This document shows positions 38,164-47,628 of a stretch of 64,000 bases of DNA, one piece after another (positions within the stretch are counted from its first letter, which is position 1; each line of letters starts with the position of its first letter). Below the pieces are notes generated by a model. It did no database searches. It saw nothing but the letters and a program-made list of their open reading frames with translations, and was not told the origin of the DNA. The DNA comes from Clostridiales bacterium (GTDB taxonomy: Bacteria > Bacillota > Clostridia > TANB77 > CAG-508), in the NCBI GenBank assembly GCA_019417465.1, contig DXVF01000009.1, positions 1 through 64,000 on the forward strand, in the 5' to 3' direction. The position numbers and the translations under genes are program-made.

Positions 38164-38209
38164 ATTAGACTCCTCATAAGTTTTTAACGATACTATATAT
38201 TAATTAATA

Positions 38210-38345
38210 TATAATTTCAAGACATATATAATTATTACACACAATTTTTTCGAAAATTGGTGCATAAACAATTAAATGTAGCATAGGGTATAATAGTGAA
38301 ATTGTAAATATAATAAATACGCTATTATTATTCTTAATAATTATA
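38210..38345 (+). repeat. Dispersed intergenic repeat, copy C (partial)
   Basis: It holds only the second half of the family: ATTACACACAATTTTTTCGAAAATTGG with a near-perfect hairpin closed by TTCG, then AACAATTAAAT, a short TAGC/GCTA stem and TATTATTCTT. The first block is missing. Confidence 0.6.
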
Positions 38346-38365
38346 TTTTAATAGGAGGTAGCATT

Positions 38366-39022
38366 TTGGAATTTACTAATAAACAGAAAGTAGTATTTAT
38401 TATTTTAATTATTATATTAATATTTATCGGAATATATGTATATAATATAAGATTTAATACTAGTGAAGATAATATTGATATAGAAAATAATAATATTAAT
38501 TTAGGAGAAAACTTTTTAGACACTATTGAAAATAAAAGTGAAAAAGATGACATAATAATAGTACATGTAACTGGAGCAGTAAAGAAAAGTGGAATAGTAG
38601 AATTATCTCAGGGAGCAAGGATATATAATGCAATTGAAATGGCAGGAGGTAGTTTAGAAGAAGCAGATTTATCAAAGCTAAATTTAGCATATTTACTGGA
38701 AGATGGACAAAAAATTTATATTCCTTTTATAGGTGAAATAACTGAAGATAATGAGAATATAGAGTATATAACATCAAATCTTGGAAATAATAATAGTATA
38801 ATACAAGATACTATTAAAGGAGGCAATGATAAAGTGAATATAAATACTGCAAATCAAACAGAATTAGAAACATTACCTGGAATAGGAACTGCAACAGCTG
38901 AAAAGATAATTGATTATAGAACTAAAAATGGCAAATTTAATACTATAGAGGATATTCAAAATGTAAAAGGAATAGGACAGGCAAAATATGAAAATATAAA
39001 AGAAAGTATATGTGTAAAGTAA
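38366..39022 (+). CDS. comEA: ComEA-like DNA-binding protein (SLBB + helix-hairpin-helix)
   Basis: A 218-residue membrane-anchored protein. One N-terminal helix (residues ~8-26), an SLBB-like domain (IIVHVTGAVKKSGIVELSQGARI), and a C-terminal pair of helix-hairpin-helix motifs (VNINTANQTELETLPGIGTATAEKII). ComEA binds incoming DNA at the cell surface during transformation. No other com genes are in the window. It starts with TTG after AGGAGG. Confidence 0.93.
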   Translation: MEFTNKQKVVFIILIIILIFIGIYVYNIRFNTSEDNIDIENNNINLGENFLDTIENKSEKDDIIIVHVTGAVKKSGIVELSQGARIYNAIEMAGGSLEEADLSKLNLAYLLEDGQKIYIPFIGEITEDNENIEYITSNLGNNNSIIQDTIKGGNDKVNINTANQTELETLPGIGTATAEKIIDYRTKNGKFNTIEDIQNVKGIGQAKYENIKESICVK

Positions 39023-39047
39023 TATTATAATTTTTTTTGAATATAAT

Positions 39048-39086
39048 AACTCTTAAAGAAGAAAAAATAAAACTTTTTTAAGAGTT
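39048..39086 (+). terminator. Terminator after comEA
   Basis: AACTCTTAAA pairs with TTTAAGAGTT; the T-run is inside the loop side rather than after the stem, so efficiency is uncertain. Confidence 0.5.
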
Positions 39087-39151
39087 AATTAATTAATTAT
39101 TGAATATTAGTTAAATAATTTGGGAAATAAAAAGAAATTATACAAAAAGAG

Positions 39152-39180
39152 TTGACAAATATTATTTGTTATTATATACT
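39152..39180 (+). promoter_or_regulatory. Promoter of initiator tRNA-Met
   Basis: TTGACA (39152-39157) and TATACT (39175-39180), 17 bases apart, 21 bases before the tRNA. Confidence 0.75.
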
Positions 39181-39201
39181 AAAAAAGTAATGTCAATATA
39201 T

Positions 39202-39277
<76 letters not shown>

Positions 39278-39279
39278 AA

Positions 39280-39314
39280 GAAAGACATTTTTCGTTTGAA
39301 AAGTGTCTTTTTTA
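39280..39314. terminator. Bidirectional terminator between tRNA-fMet and the endonuclease gene
   Basis: AAAGACATTTTTC (39281-39293) pairs with GAAAAGTGTCTTT (39298-39310) with one G-U. Confidence 0.8.
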
Positions 39315-41000
39315 TATTTCTAACCAATGTAATGCATTTTCTTTTATTTCTTTATACCATTCTATTTCATTATTTGAATTTTGAGCAATTTCAATAGATT
39401 TCTTAAACAAACTTTCTACATTTTGAGGGTTCGGTTGATATGTTGCTCTAAAGGCATCATTTACCAATTTTATGAATACATCTAATTCTAAAGGTATAAC
39501 ATAAGAATAACCATTATAATAACTTATATTAATTTTATATAATGAATAAAAATATGCTATACAAGATGGATTTATTTTTGGTGCAATAAATAAGCAATAT
39601 GAATCTTTATTTATTGATTTTTTATATTCTGCTAAATGTCTTATAACTGGTTCTCCTTCTGTTTCATATTGACGTTGACCAGATTGCATTGTAACCTCAA
39701 CTGTAACACCAAAATCTCCATAATCGCAAACAATATCTGCTTTTTTTCCTAATGCTGTTGATTTTGGTTCTCCAAAGTCATCAAATTCTAAATTAGCATC
39801 TATTTTTCCTCCGTCTAGCATATTCATAGCTCTCCAAGTATTCCATTCTAGCATTAAAGACGGGTCATATACATTTCTATTTTTTATATTATCATACATT
39901 GTAATAATGTCATTATACTTATCAAAGTTTTTGATGTTAGATACTTTCTCAGAAATTATTTGATTTTTTCTTTCCAAAATTTTGTGTTTCAAAATAGTTT
40001 TTAATTCTAATATAGATAAATCTTGTATTTGATTAATATCGCTTATAAATTCTGATAATTGAATAATTAAATTATCTTTATTATCAGAATATAGCTTTGG
40101 TAATGATACATCAAATAAATATTCTTTGTATTTTTGTACATTATATATAAAAACAGGCTCTCTAGATACATTTTCTAAGATAAATTTTATATCGTTTCTT
40201 TTTTCTGGTATAATAGATATAGAATGTCCTAATTGAGAAATTGAAAAAAGCCCTGTTTCTCTTAAATATCTAAAACAAGCATCAGTATAATCGTGCATAT
40301 TATTGGATTTAGTTTTTACAAATTTATCTATGTTCACATCTTTTGATTCTCTTGTTTTAAAATTATCTTCACTTATTTCTTTTATGTATAATTTTCTGAT
40401 TATTTTATTTAATTCTTCTTTTAAGAAAATACGATATTTTCCTTTATTATTTAATTTATCTATTCTAAATTTTTCTATTTTTGAAGTTATATCTTCAAAT
40501 TCATCAAACCTTTTCATTTGTAAACCAAATAGCATTATTTCATCAAAAGTCAAACTACCAAAGTAATTTATTAGTCGAATAATTTCTAAATATGGTTTTA
40601 TAAAAAATAATTCACTACTTTCTTTATCTAGTGTATGATATGGCGATGGTAACTGAAATTTTAATAATTGTCTTAATAAAGTTTCTTCCTTAAATTCCGA
40701 TTCAATAAAAGATTTTCCTGCTTCAGTTAATTTTACAACTGGATTCAAATCAACAAACCCTAAAGCTTTAGGTGCTCTATTAATTCTATCTCTTGCACTA
40801 AAAGCTGGGTCTTTTGGAATTGATAAATTTTCAAAATTACTATTTTTAATTAGTTCCATCATAAATTTTTCTTGAGTTTCTTGATTCCACGATTTATCTG
40901 AAAAATTGTTTGTTAAAACTTCAATTTCTGGTATCATTTTTAAAGGTGAACGTGGTGAAGTTGTAAAAAATAATGTTTTTGTTTTTGATATTTTAGCCAT
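39312..41000 (-). CDS. Type II restriction endonuclease, AlwI-like family
   Basis: A 562-residue protein. The N-terminus KTLFFTTSPRSPLKMIPEIEVL followed by WN..TQEKF is what I associate with the AlwI family (GGATC cutters). A candidate PD-(D/E)XK-type core appears at KKADIVCDYGDFGVTVEVTMQSGQRQYETEGEPVIRH (residues ~430-465). The gene follows and overlaps a D12-class adenine methyltransferase, the expected partner for a GATC-containing site. The ATG at 41000 lies 8 bases after GGAGGG; an ATG 6 bases upstream is too close to it. Exact specificity is not inferable. Confidence 0.75.
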   Translation of the reverse strand: MAKISKTKTLFFTTSPRSPLKMIPEIEVLTNNFSDKSWNQETQEKFMMELIKNSNFENLSIPKDPAFSARDRINRAPKALGFVDLNPVVKLTEAGKSFIESEFKEETLLRQLLKFQLPSPYHTLDKESSELFFIKPYLEIIRLINYFGSLTFDEIMLFGLQMKRFDEFEDITSKIEKFRIDKLNNKGKYRIFLKEELNKIIRKLYIKEISEDNFKTRESKDVNIDKFVKTKSNNMHDYTDACFRYLRETGLFSISQLGHSISIIPEKRNDIKFILENVSREPVFIYNVQKYKEYLFDVSLPKLYSDNKDNLIIQLSEFISDINQIQDLSILELKTILKHKILERKNQIISEKVSNIKNFDKYNDIITMYDNIKNRNVYDPSLMLEWNTWRAMNMLDGGKIDANLEFDDFGEPKSTALGKKADIVCDYGDFGVTVEVTMQSGQRQYETEGEPVIRHLAEYKKSINKDSYCLFIAPKINPSCIAYFYSLYKINISYYNGYSYVIPLELDVFIKLVNDAFRATYQPNPQNVESLFKKSIEIAQNSNNEIEWYKEIKENALHWLEI

Positions 41001-41868
41001 TAACATTTCCCTCCAATTTATAATTTACCACGATTATATGAGTAGCTTTTGATTTAAATCTATTTCTTATATTTACAGAATAATCTTTTTCATATTCACC
41101 TATTATATAATCTTTATATAAATTTTCTGTCAGCTCTGTTTTTCCGATTACCATCATAGCTTTACATTTTAATTCATAAAAATTTTGTGCTAATCTCTTA
41201 TGTTCATTTTCTAAAAAACCATTTTTAGTTTCTTCATTCCCATAATCACTAAACACACAATCATATGGTGGGTCAAGAAACATAAAATCATCTTCTTTAG
41301 CACTTTTAAATATTTTTTCATAATCGCCACAAACTATTTGGGCTTGTTTCAATAATTCTGAATGTTTTTCTGTTATTAAATCTGTATTAAAATTTTTATA
41401 TCTTCCAAATGGAACATTAAATTCTCCGTTTGCATTATATCTAATCATTCCTGAATAGGCAGTTTTATTAATAAAGTAATATATACTTGCATCATTATAT
41501 TTTTTTTCTATTTTATTGTTGTACATATTTCGAATATAATAATATATTTTTTCATTTTTATCTTCAACACGATTATTGGGGTTTTCGAATTTTAAATTTT
41601 CGAAGTCTTTTCTATTTATTGCATATATTTCTTCTAAGTTTTTTAATTCATTTTTTATCTCTTGATAATTCAAACTTAAATCCTTATAAAAAGACATTAA
41701 AGGTTTATTTATATCATTAATAATAGATTTTTTTGGTTCTAAATAGAAAAATACAGCTCCTCCACCAAAAAACGGTTCTATATATGTGTTATATTCTTTT
41801 GGAATATATTTTTCAAAATATTTTATTTCTTTGCTTTTTCCACCTCTATATTTAATAATTGGTTTCAT
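40993..41868 (-). CDS. D12-class N6-adenine DNA methyltransferase
   Basis: A 291-residue Dam/DpnIIA-like methyltransferase. The SAM motif is YIEPFFGGGAVFF (residues ~31-43) with the N-terminal IKYRGGKSKEI, and the catalytic motif is DPPYDCVFSDYG (~199-210). D12 enzymes methylate adenine, often in GATC-type sites. It precedes and overlaps the endonuclease gene and should protect host DNA from it. Confidence 0.93.
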   Translation of the reverse strand: MKPIIKYRGGKSKEIKYFEKYIPKEYNTYIEPFFGGGAVFFYLEPKKSIINDINKPLMSFYKDLSLNYQEIKNELKNLEEIYAINRKDFENLKFENPNNRVEDKNEKIYYYIRNMYNNKIEKKYNDASIYYFINKTAYSGMIRYNANGEFNVPFGRYKNFNTDLITEKHSELLKQAQIVCGDYEKIFKSAKEDDFMFLDPPYDCVFSDYGNEETKNGFLENEHKRLAQNFYELKCKAMMVIGKTELTENLYKDYIIGEYEKDYSVNIRNRFKSKATHIIVVNYKLEGNVNG

Positions 41869-42048
41869 ATTTTTTCCCTTTCAAAAATAATCTACTAATC
41901 TACTTTTACAAAATATATCATAAAACTATTTCCTATACAATATAAAATATAAAAAATAAACTTATTTGTTTTTTATAGAGTTATCAACCATTCTTTTTAA
42001 TCTATCTATTGGAAAGTCAAAAAGATATGTTACAATTTCAAATGTTTT

Positions 42049-42750
42049 CTATATATAATTTGTTAGTTTTTTATTTTTTTCTTGTAATTTTTGATTCTCG
42101 TATCTTAAATTATTATTTTCTTCTTGTAGTTCAACATTATTTTCTATTGCTTTATATGATTTTAATAAATAACCTTTTAACTTTTTATTATATTGCATTA
42201 ATTGTTTATTTTGAGCAACAATTAAAGAAGTATTTTGTGTTTCTAATTCTTTTATTGGTTCTGTTTGTAATTCGGCTTTTATATTATTATATTCTGTTAT
42301 TTGTTTGAATTTTTCAGTAGATAAATGTTCAACTCCGTTTTTGTTTCCACGTTCTAGATCAAAACCTTTATTAGTTATGTATTTATAAAAAGAGTCTTGT
42401 AATTTTTTATAACTATCTTTGCCTTTCCAGTATTCACTACAAGCTATTTTACCTGTTTGTTTTCCACTTTCTTTGTTTAAATTGTGGACAACAGGAACGA
42501 AAACTATGTGCATGTGGGGAGTGGATTCGTCTAAATGAACTTTAGCTGATATTATATAATCTTCTCCTAAATTTTGATAACTAACTACAAATGGAATAAG
42601 CAGTTTCAAAATATCTTTTTGTTTCTTCTTCTCCGATAGTACCAAAAAATTCTTTATTTGAATAATTAGTATTCTTTCTTTCATTATGTTTGTATAATCC
42701 TGCTAAATTATCTCTTTTGTGTTTGCATTTCTTATTATTGCATAACTCAT
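42049..42750 (-). pseudogene. Decayed MOBV-type relaxase (Mob/Pre)
   Basis: The start MSYAIIRN, the segment NLAGLYKHNERKN, EFFGTIGEEETKRYFE and the metal-binding HLDESTPHMHIVFVPV identify a plasmid mobilisation relaxase, with a coiled-coil tail. It is broken by a missing base in the ...NAKHKR region (frame change near 42720) and by a four-base tandem duplication (TAGT unit, near 42590) that introduces a stop. Neither lesion involves CGG, so this is genuine decay. Confidence 0.85.
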
Positions 42751-42910
42751 TTTCCCACCTTTTGAATAAGCTAATCTTTGTAGCTTACTCTATTTAAAAT
42801 TTCTACTTTGACATTGCTTAAGCTAAACTAATTTCAAGAATTAGCAGTAAAAACTTTAAAAAAGGATATCAAAAGTATTGCTAAGTGAAATGAACGGAAA
42901 GGAGCCAATT

Positions 42911-43197
42911 ATGATTTATATTACTGGTGATATTCAGGCTGATTTTTCAAGAATCGAAGAAGATAAATATCCTATACAATCTGATATGACTAAAAATGAT
43001 TATGTAATTATTTGTGGCAATTTTGGTAGAGTATGGAATTATATATTAGAAAGTATGTATGAAAAACAATGGATAGATTGGTTAGATAATAAAAAATTAC
43101 TACTTTGTTTGTCGATGGAAATCATGAGCATTTTGAAAGATTATATAAATATTCAGTAGAGGAATGGCATGGAGGAAAAGTACATAAAATAAGCTAA
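42911..43197 (+). pseudogene. Truncated metallophosphoesterase remnant
   Basis: It reads MIYITGDIQADFSRI, then DYVIICGNFGRVW and, after a frame change near 43100, FVDGNHEHFERLYKYSVEEWHGGKVHKI, all parts of a calcineurin-like phosphoesterase. It then ends, so the C-terminal half is missing. The lesion is a single missing base in an A/T run, not a CGG. Confidence 0.8.
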
Positions 43198-43309
43198 AAT
43201 AATGTTTATGAAGAAATTTGGCAGAATTTGTTGAGAAAAAAACAATAATATGATATAAATAGCATGGTATAAAATAAACAAAAAAGAAAAAATGGAGATA
43301 GATAAAATT

Positions 43310-44395
43310 ATGTCAAACAATGTATTAGACTTGTTTTGTGGAGCTGGCGGGTTGTCAAAAGGTTTTTATGATGCAGGATTTGATGTTTTATTAGGAGTGG
43401 ATTTTGATGATGCAGCGTTAAAAACATTTAAAGAAAATCATGGATCAGCAGAAGCAATGAAATTAGATTTGTTTAATCATGATAATATAGAAAAAATAAT
43501 AGAATTTTTAAATAAAAAAAATAAAAAGATAGATGTATTAGTAGGGGGCCCTCCTTGTCAAGGATTTTCAGTTGCAGGACCAAGAAATATGAATGATAAA
43601 AGAAATAGCTTATATGTCGCAATGGTAAAATTAGCAGAAAGGTTGCAACCTCAAGCTATTGTATTAGAAAATGTTCCAGGAATGCTACAGGTTAATGATG
43701 GAATTGGAGCAAAGAGAATAAAACAAGACTTTAAAGAAATTGGATACGATATGGTTCCAAAATTATTATATGCTCCTGATTATGGAGTTCCACAAATTAG
43801 AAAAAGGGTATTTTTTGTGGGATTAAAAAATCATAAGGAATTTAATTTCCCAAATCCGATTTTAAGCAAAGAAAAATATATTACTTGTAAAGAAGCTATT
43901 GGAGATTTACCTTCATTACAAACTAAAGAAGGAGAAATAATTTATGGAGATGAAATTCAATCATATATTACAAAGCCCCAAAACAAATATCAGGAACTAA
44001 TGAGAAAAAACTCTAAAAAAGTTTATAATCATATTGGAAGTATTCCAATAGAAAAAACAAAGAAGATGATTTCTCTTGTTCCAGAAGGAAAAAATTATAA
44101 AGCATTACCTGAAGAATATAGAGGTCTTTATAAATATCATGAAGCACTTACAAGATATCATAGCGATAAGCCATCTCTAACTATAAATACAGGTCATCGT
44201 TCGCATTTTCATTATAAATATAATAGGATTCCAACAGTTAGAGAAAGTGCGAGATTACAATCTTTTCCTGACGATTTTATATTTTATGGTAATAAATCAC
44301 AACAGTATAAACAAGTGGGAAATGCTGTTCCACCATTATTAGGATATGCAGTTGCATCTGAACTAGAAAAGTATTTGGAAAATGGAGATGTATAG
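43310..44395 (+). CDS. C5-cytosine DNA methyltransferase (first of two)
   Basis: A roughly 361-residue Dcm-type enzyme. Motif I is LDLFCGAGGLSKGF, motif IV is VGGPPCQGFSVAG with catalytic Cys, motif VI ENVPGM, motif VIII RKRVFFVG, and motifs IX-X RESARLQSFPDDF and VGNAVPP. It overlaps the next methyltransferase gene region. Two C5 enzymes in one operon suggest an asymmetric recognition site needing each strand methylated separately. The ATG at 43292 is an alternative start. Confidence 0.93.
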   Translation: MSNNVLDLFCGAGGLSKGFYDAGFDVLLGVDFDDAALKTFKENHGSAEAMKLDLFNHDNIEKIIEFLNKKNKKIDVLVGGPPCQGFSVAGPRNMNDKRNSLYVAMVKLAERLQPQAIVLENVPGMLQVNDGIGAKRIKQDFKEIGYDMVPKLLYAPDYGVPQIRKRVFFVGLKNHKEFNFPNPILSKEKYITCKEAIGDLPSLQTKEGEIIYGDEIQSYITKPQNKYQELMRKNSKKVYNHIGSIPIEKTKKMISLVPEGKNYKALPEEYRGLYKYHEALTRYHSDKPSLTINTGHRSHFHYKYNRIPTVRESARLQSFPDDFIFYGNKSQQYKQVGNAVPPLLGYAVASELEKYLENGDV

Positions 44396-44396
44396 A

Positions 44397-45656
44397 ATGC
44401 AAGAAATAAAAATGATAGATTTGTTTGCAGGATGTGGAGGGTTGACTGAAGGATTTATGCAAACAGGTAAATATAAAGAAGTGGCGGCTGTAGAATGGTT
44501 AAAGCCACAGATAGATACATTAAGAAATAGATTAGAAACGAAATGGAATGAAAAAGATGCTTCAGAAAGGGTAATGCAATTCGATATACAAAGAGATAAA
44601 GAATTGTTTGAAGGATGGAATGATGATGATGAATTTGGACAAGGAAGGGGATTGGATTATTTTGTTAATAATGCTCAAGGAATAGATATTATTATAGGTG
44701 GTCCACCTTGCCAAGCATATTCTGTTGCTGGTAGAGTAAGAGATGAAAATGGGATGAAAGGGGATTATAGAAATTATTTGTTTGAACATTATTTGAAAGC
44801 AGTTGATAAATATAGACCAAAATTATTTGTGTTTGAAAATGTTCCAGGCATATTAAGTGCATCACCAAATGGAGTACCGATTAAAGATATAATAAAAAAA
44901 GAATTCAATAATATAGGGTTTGAAATATTAGATAATTTAAAAGATGCGGTGGTAGATGCAAGTGAATATGGAGTACCGCAAAATCGAAATAGAGTTATAA
45001 TTGTAGGATTAAATAAAGAGTACTTTAAGGATTGTCAAAAAACATTAAAAAAGTTTTATGATGAAATATTACCAAAGAGAAAAGTTATAAAGAAAGTAAC
45101 TGTTAAAGAAGCCATAGGTGATTTACCCAAATGTATGCCAATTTTTGATGAAAAAAATCATAAAAAAAGAAAATCCCATAATATACCTGAATGTAATATT
45201 ACGTGGCATATACCAAGATATGCTAATTTAAGGGATATGGATACATTTAAAGTTTTAGCAGAAGATATTGCTTCAGGAAGAAATGAATACAATAGTAAAA
45301 AAATAAGTGAATTATATGAAGAAAAGATTGGTTCAAAATCTCCAATACATAGATATCATGTATTATCACCAGACGAGCCAAGTACTACAATTATTGCTCA
45401 TTTATATAAAGATGGAAATAGATTTATTCATTATGACCCAGAACAACAAAGAACCATTACAGTAAGAGAAGCTGCTAGATTACAGTCTTTTCCAGATGAT
45501 TTTGACTTTGTAGGAAGTAGAGGAAATGCATATCAAATGATTGGGAATGCAGTGCCACCAAAGTTGGCAAATGCTGTTGCAGAGTCAGTATATGAATTGT
45601 TAAAGGAGGAAGAAAATGTTTCACTATCTGTTTACAAACGATTTACGAATATCTAA
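44397..45656 (+). CDS. C5-cytosine DNA methyltransferase (second of two)
   Basis: A 419-residue enzyme with motif I IDLFAGCGGLTEGF, motif IV IGGPPCQAYSVAGR, ENVPG, RNRVIIVG, REAARLQSFPDDF and IGNAVPP. The target-recognition region differs from the first enzyme. The start ATG lies 8 bases after GGAG. Its end overlaps the start of the McrB-like gene by 41 bases, so the four genes are translated as one unit. Confidence 0.93.
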   Translation: MQEIKMIDLFAGCGGLTEGFMQTGKYKEVAAVEWLKPQIDTLRNRLETKWNEKDASERVMQFDIQRDKELFEGWNDDDEFGQGRGLDYFVNNAQGIDIIIGGPPCQAYSVAGRVRDENGMKGDYRNYLFEHYLKAVDKYRPKLFVFENVPGILSASPNGVPIKDIIKKEFNNIGFEILDNLKDAVVDASEYGVPQNRNRVIIVGLNKEYFKDCQKTLKKFYDEILPKRKVIKKVTVKEAIGDLPKCMPIFDEKNHKKRKSHNIPECNITWHIPRYANLRDMDTFKVLAEDIASGRNEYNSKKISELYEEKIGSKSPIHRYHVLSPDEPSTTIIAHLYKDGNRFIHYDPEQQRTITVREAARLQSFPDDFDFVGSRGNAYQMIGNAVPPKLANAVAESVYELLKEEENVSLSVYKRFTNI

Positions 45657-47628
45657 TCTAGAAAGTGTTTTAATAGAAGCTGGAAGATGTTTCGTTGAAA
45701 ATAAAGTACCAAGTGCATACGAAGATAAAAATGCAAATAATAATATGAATACATTAGGATTTTATTTTAATTTAACAAAGGAAAGTAATTGTGCTAAATT
45801 GTGTTCAAATGGAAAAATTAGACCAGTTGTATTAAATTTTATAAAAAAATTCCAATTTCCTAATCCTAGAACAACAGAATCGCTTAATGAAGCTATTAAT
45901 GATGGAATTTTAATTGCTCCAATGAGAATTATTATACAAGCTTTGTATTTTATGAATATGATAAATAAAGAAGAAGCATATTTAACCGATAAGGAAATTG
46001 CTGATTACATATTTTTTAATGATGAAATAGCTAAAAATCCAAATCCTAATATATTTAATTTGGTTAATAAAATTATAAGTGAAAGAAATAATGAGAAAAG
46101 TGAAGCAATAGAAGATGATGAAATACTTGAACAAAAAGGGATTTATTGGAAGCAATGTAAAAGACAAATAAGAGAAATGGTAAAAATTTTGTGTTGGTCT
46201 GGATGTGTAATTAGAGATGAACAATCACATATTAGAATTCATCATGATAATCTAAGTACAGAAGATAAAGCAGAACTTTTTGAAATTTTATCATATTCAA
46301 ATTATTGGTACCCTGAAAAAAATACAACTGCAAATGAAAATAAAGAGTCTTATCAAAGATATATGGATATAAAAAAAGAAAATGAAAATGAAATTTTAGA
46401 TATTGAATATTTATTGAGTTTAAAGAATCAAGATTTTGCTTTTGAAACGATTAATATATTAAAAGAATATGTTGATGAAGAATTACTAAGAATTTTATGT
46501 TCTTCTGACGAATCAAAGAAATATACTAAACATTTTCGTGCTATATTAATTGATGTAACTGAAAATATAGAAAATAACATTGAATATTATAAAGATGAAA
46601 TTGCTGCAAGATATTACAAAGAACCAATAGATATTAATAATAGAAAATATATAATATCTAATGATTGGTATTATAAAACTCATAAAGATTTAGATAATCG
46701 AACACCGTATTTAGAATTTATTAAGAAAGTGATAAATAATGCAATAAAACCATATACTAAAGAGGATTTTTTAAATGAAGTATATATGGATGAAAATGAG
46801 TATGAAGAGTTGAGAGATCTTTTATTATTTAAGAAGAATATAATACTTGAAGGAGCTCCTGGAGTTGGAAAGACTTTTATGGCTAAGAGATTAGCATATT
46901 CAATAATAGGTGTAGCTAATAAAGAACAAATTAAGGAACAAGTAATGTCTATTCAATTTCATCAAAGCTATTCTTATGAAGAATTTATCGAAGGAATAAT
47001 GCTATCTGCAGATGGAGGATTCAGACAGAAAGATGGAATATTTAAAGAGTTTTGTAATAGGGCAATTAGAAATCCAAATAAAAAATACTTTTTTATAATA
47101 GATGAAATAAATAGAGGGAATATTAGCAAAATATTTGGAGAACTTATGGTACTTATAGAAAATGATAAAAGAGGTCAAGAAATGGTCTTAACATATTCAA
47201 ATAAATATTTTAAAGTTCCTGAAAATGTATATATTATAGGAATGATGAACACTGCTGATAGATCATTAGCACTTATGGACTATGCTTTAAGGAGAAGATT
47301 TGACTTTTATCCAGTATTGCCAGCATTTGAAAATCCTAACTTTATAGAATACATTAAAAGCTTCAACTCAAAACCATTTGAGAAACTAATTGAAGTTGTA
47401 AAAAAATTAAATGAAGCAATATGTAAGGATGAAGCTTTAGGTAGTGGATTTATGATTGGACATAGCTATTTCTGTAATTTACAATTTTATATTGTAGACA
47501 TAAATTTAAAATTAAAACAAATTATTAAATATTCTATTATTCCATTAATAAAAGAGTACTGGTATGATGATGAAAGTAATAAGGTAGAATTATGGGAAAA
47601 AGAATTATATGGAGCAATAAATGAGTAG
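45616..47628 (+). CDS. McrB-like GTPase restriction subunit (LlaJI R1-like)
   Basis: A 670-residue protein. The N-terminal ~400 residues, which have no motif I recognise, would be the DNA-recognition part. The C-terminal AAA+ motor has Walker A GAPGVGKT (~residue 416), FFIIDEINRGNISKIFGE and GMMNTADRSLALMDYALRRRF, the McrB-specific GTP signature. The start ATG follows AGGAGG by 6 bases. With two C5 methyltransferases upstream and McrC downstream the set matches the R1/R2 arrangement of LlaJI rather than a modification-dependent McrBC. Confidence 0.9.
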   Translation: MFHYLFTNDLRISNLESVLIEAGRCFVENKVPSAYEDKNANNNMNTLGFYFNLTKESNCAKLCSNGKIRPVVLNFIKKFQFPNPRTTESLNEAINDGILIAPMRIIIQALYFMNMINKEEAYLTDKEIADYIFFNDEIAKNPNPNIFNLVNKIISERNNEKSEAIEDDEILEQKGIYWKQCKRQIREMVKILCWSGCVIRDEQSHIRIHHDNLSTEDKAELFEILSYSNYWYPEKNTTANENKESYQRYMDIKKENENEILDIEYLLSLKNQDFAFETINILKEYVDEELLRILCSSDESKKYTKHFRAILIDVTENIENNIEYYKDEIAARYYKEPIDINNRKYIISNDWYYKTHKDLDNRTPYLEFIKKVINNAIKPYTKEDFLNEVYMDENEYEELRDLLLFKKNIILEGAPGVGKTFMAKRLAYSIIGVANKEQIKEQVMSIQFHQSYSYEEFIEGIMLSADGGFRQKDGIFKEFCNRAIRNPNKKYFFIIDEINRGNISKIFGELMVLIENDKRGQEMVLTYSNKYFKVPENVYIIGMMNTADRSLALMDYALRRRFDFYPVLPAFENPNFIEYIKSFNSKPFEKLIEVVKKLNEAICKDEALGSGFMIGHSYFCNLQFYIVDINLKLKQIIKYSIIPLIKEYWYDDESNKVELWEKELYGAINE

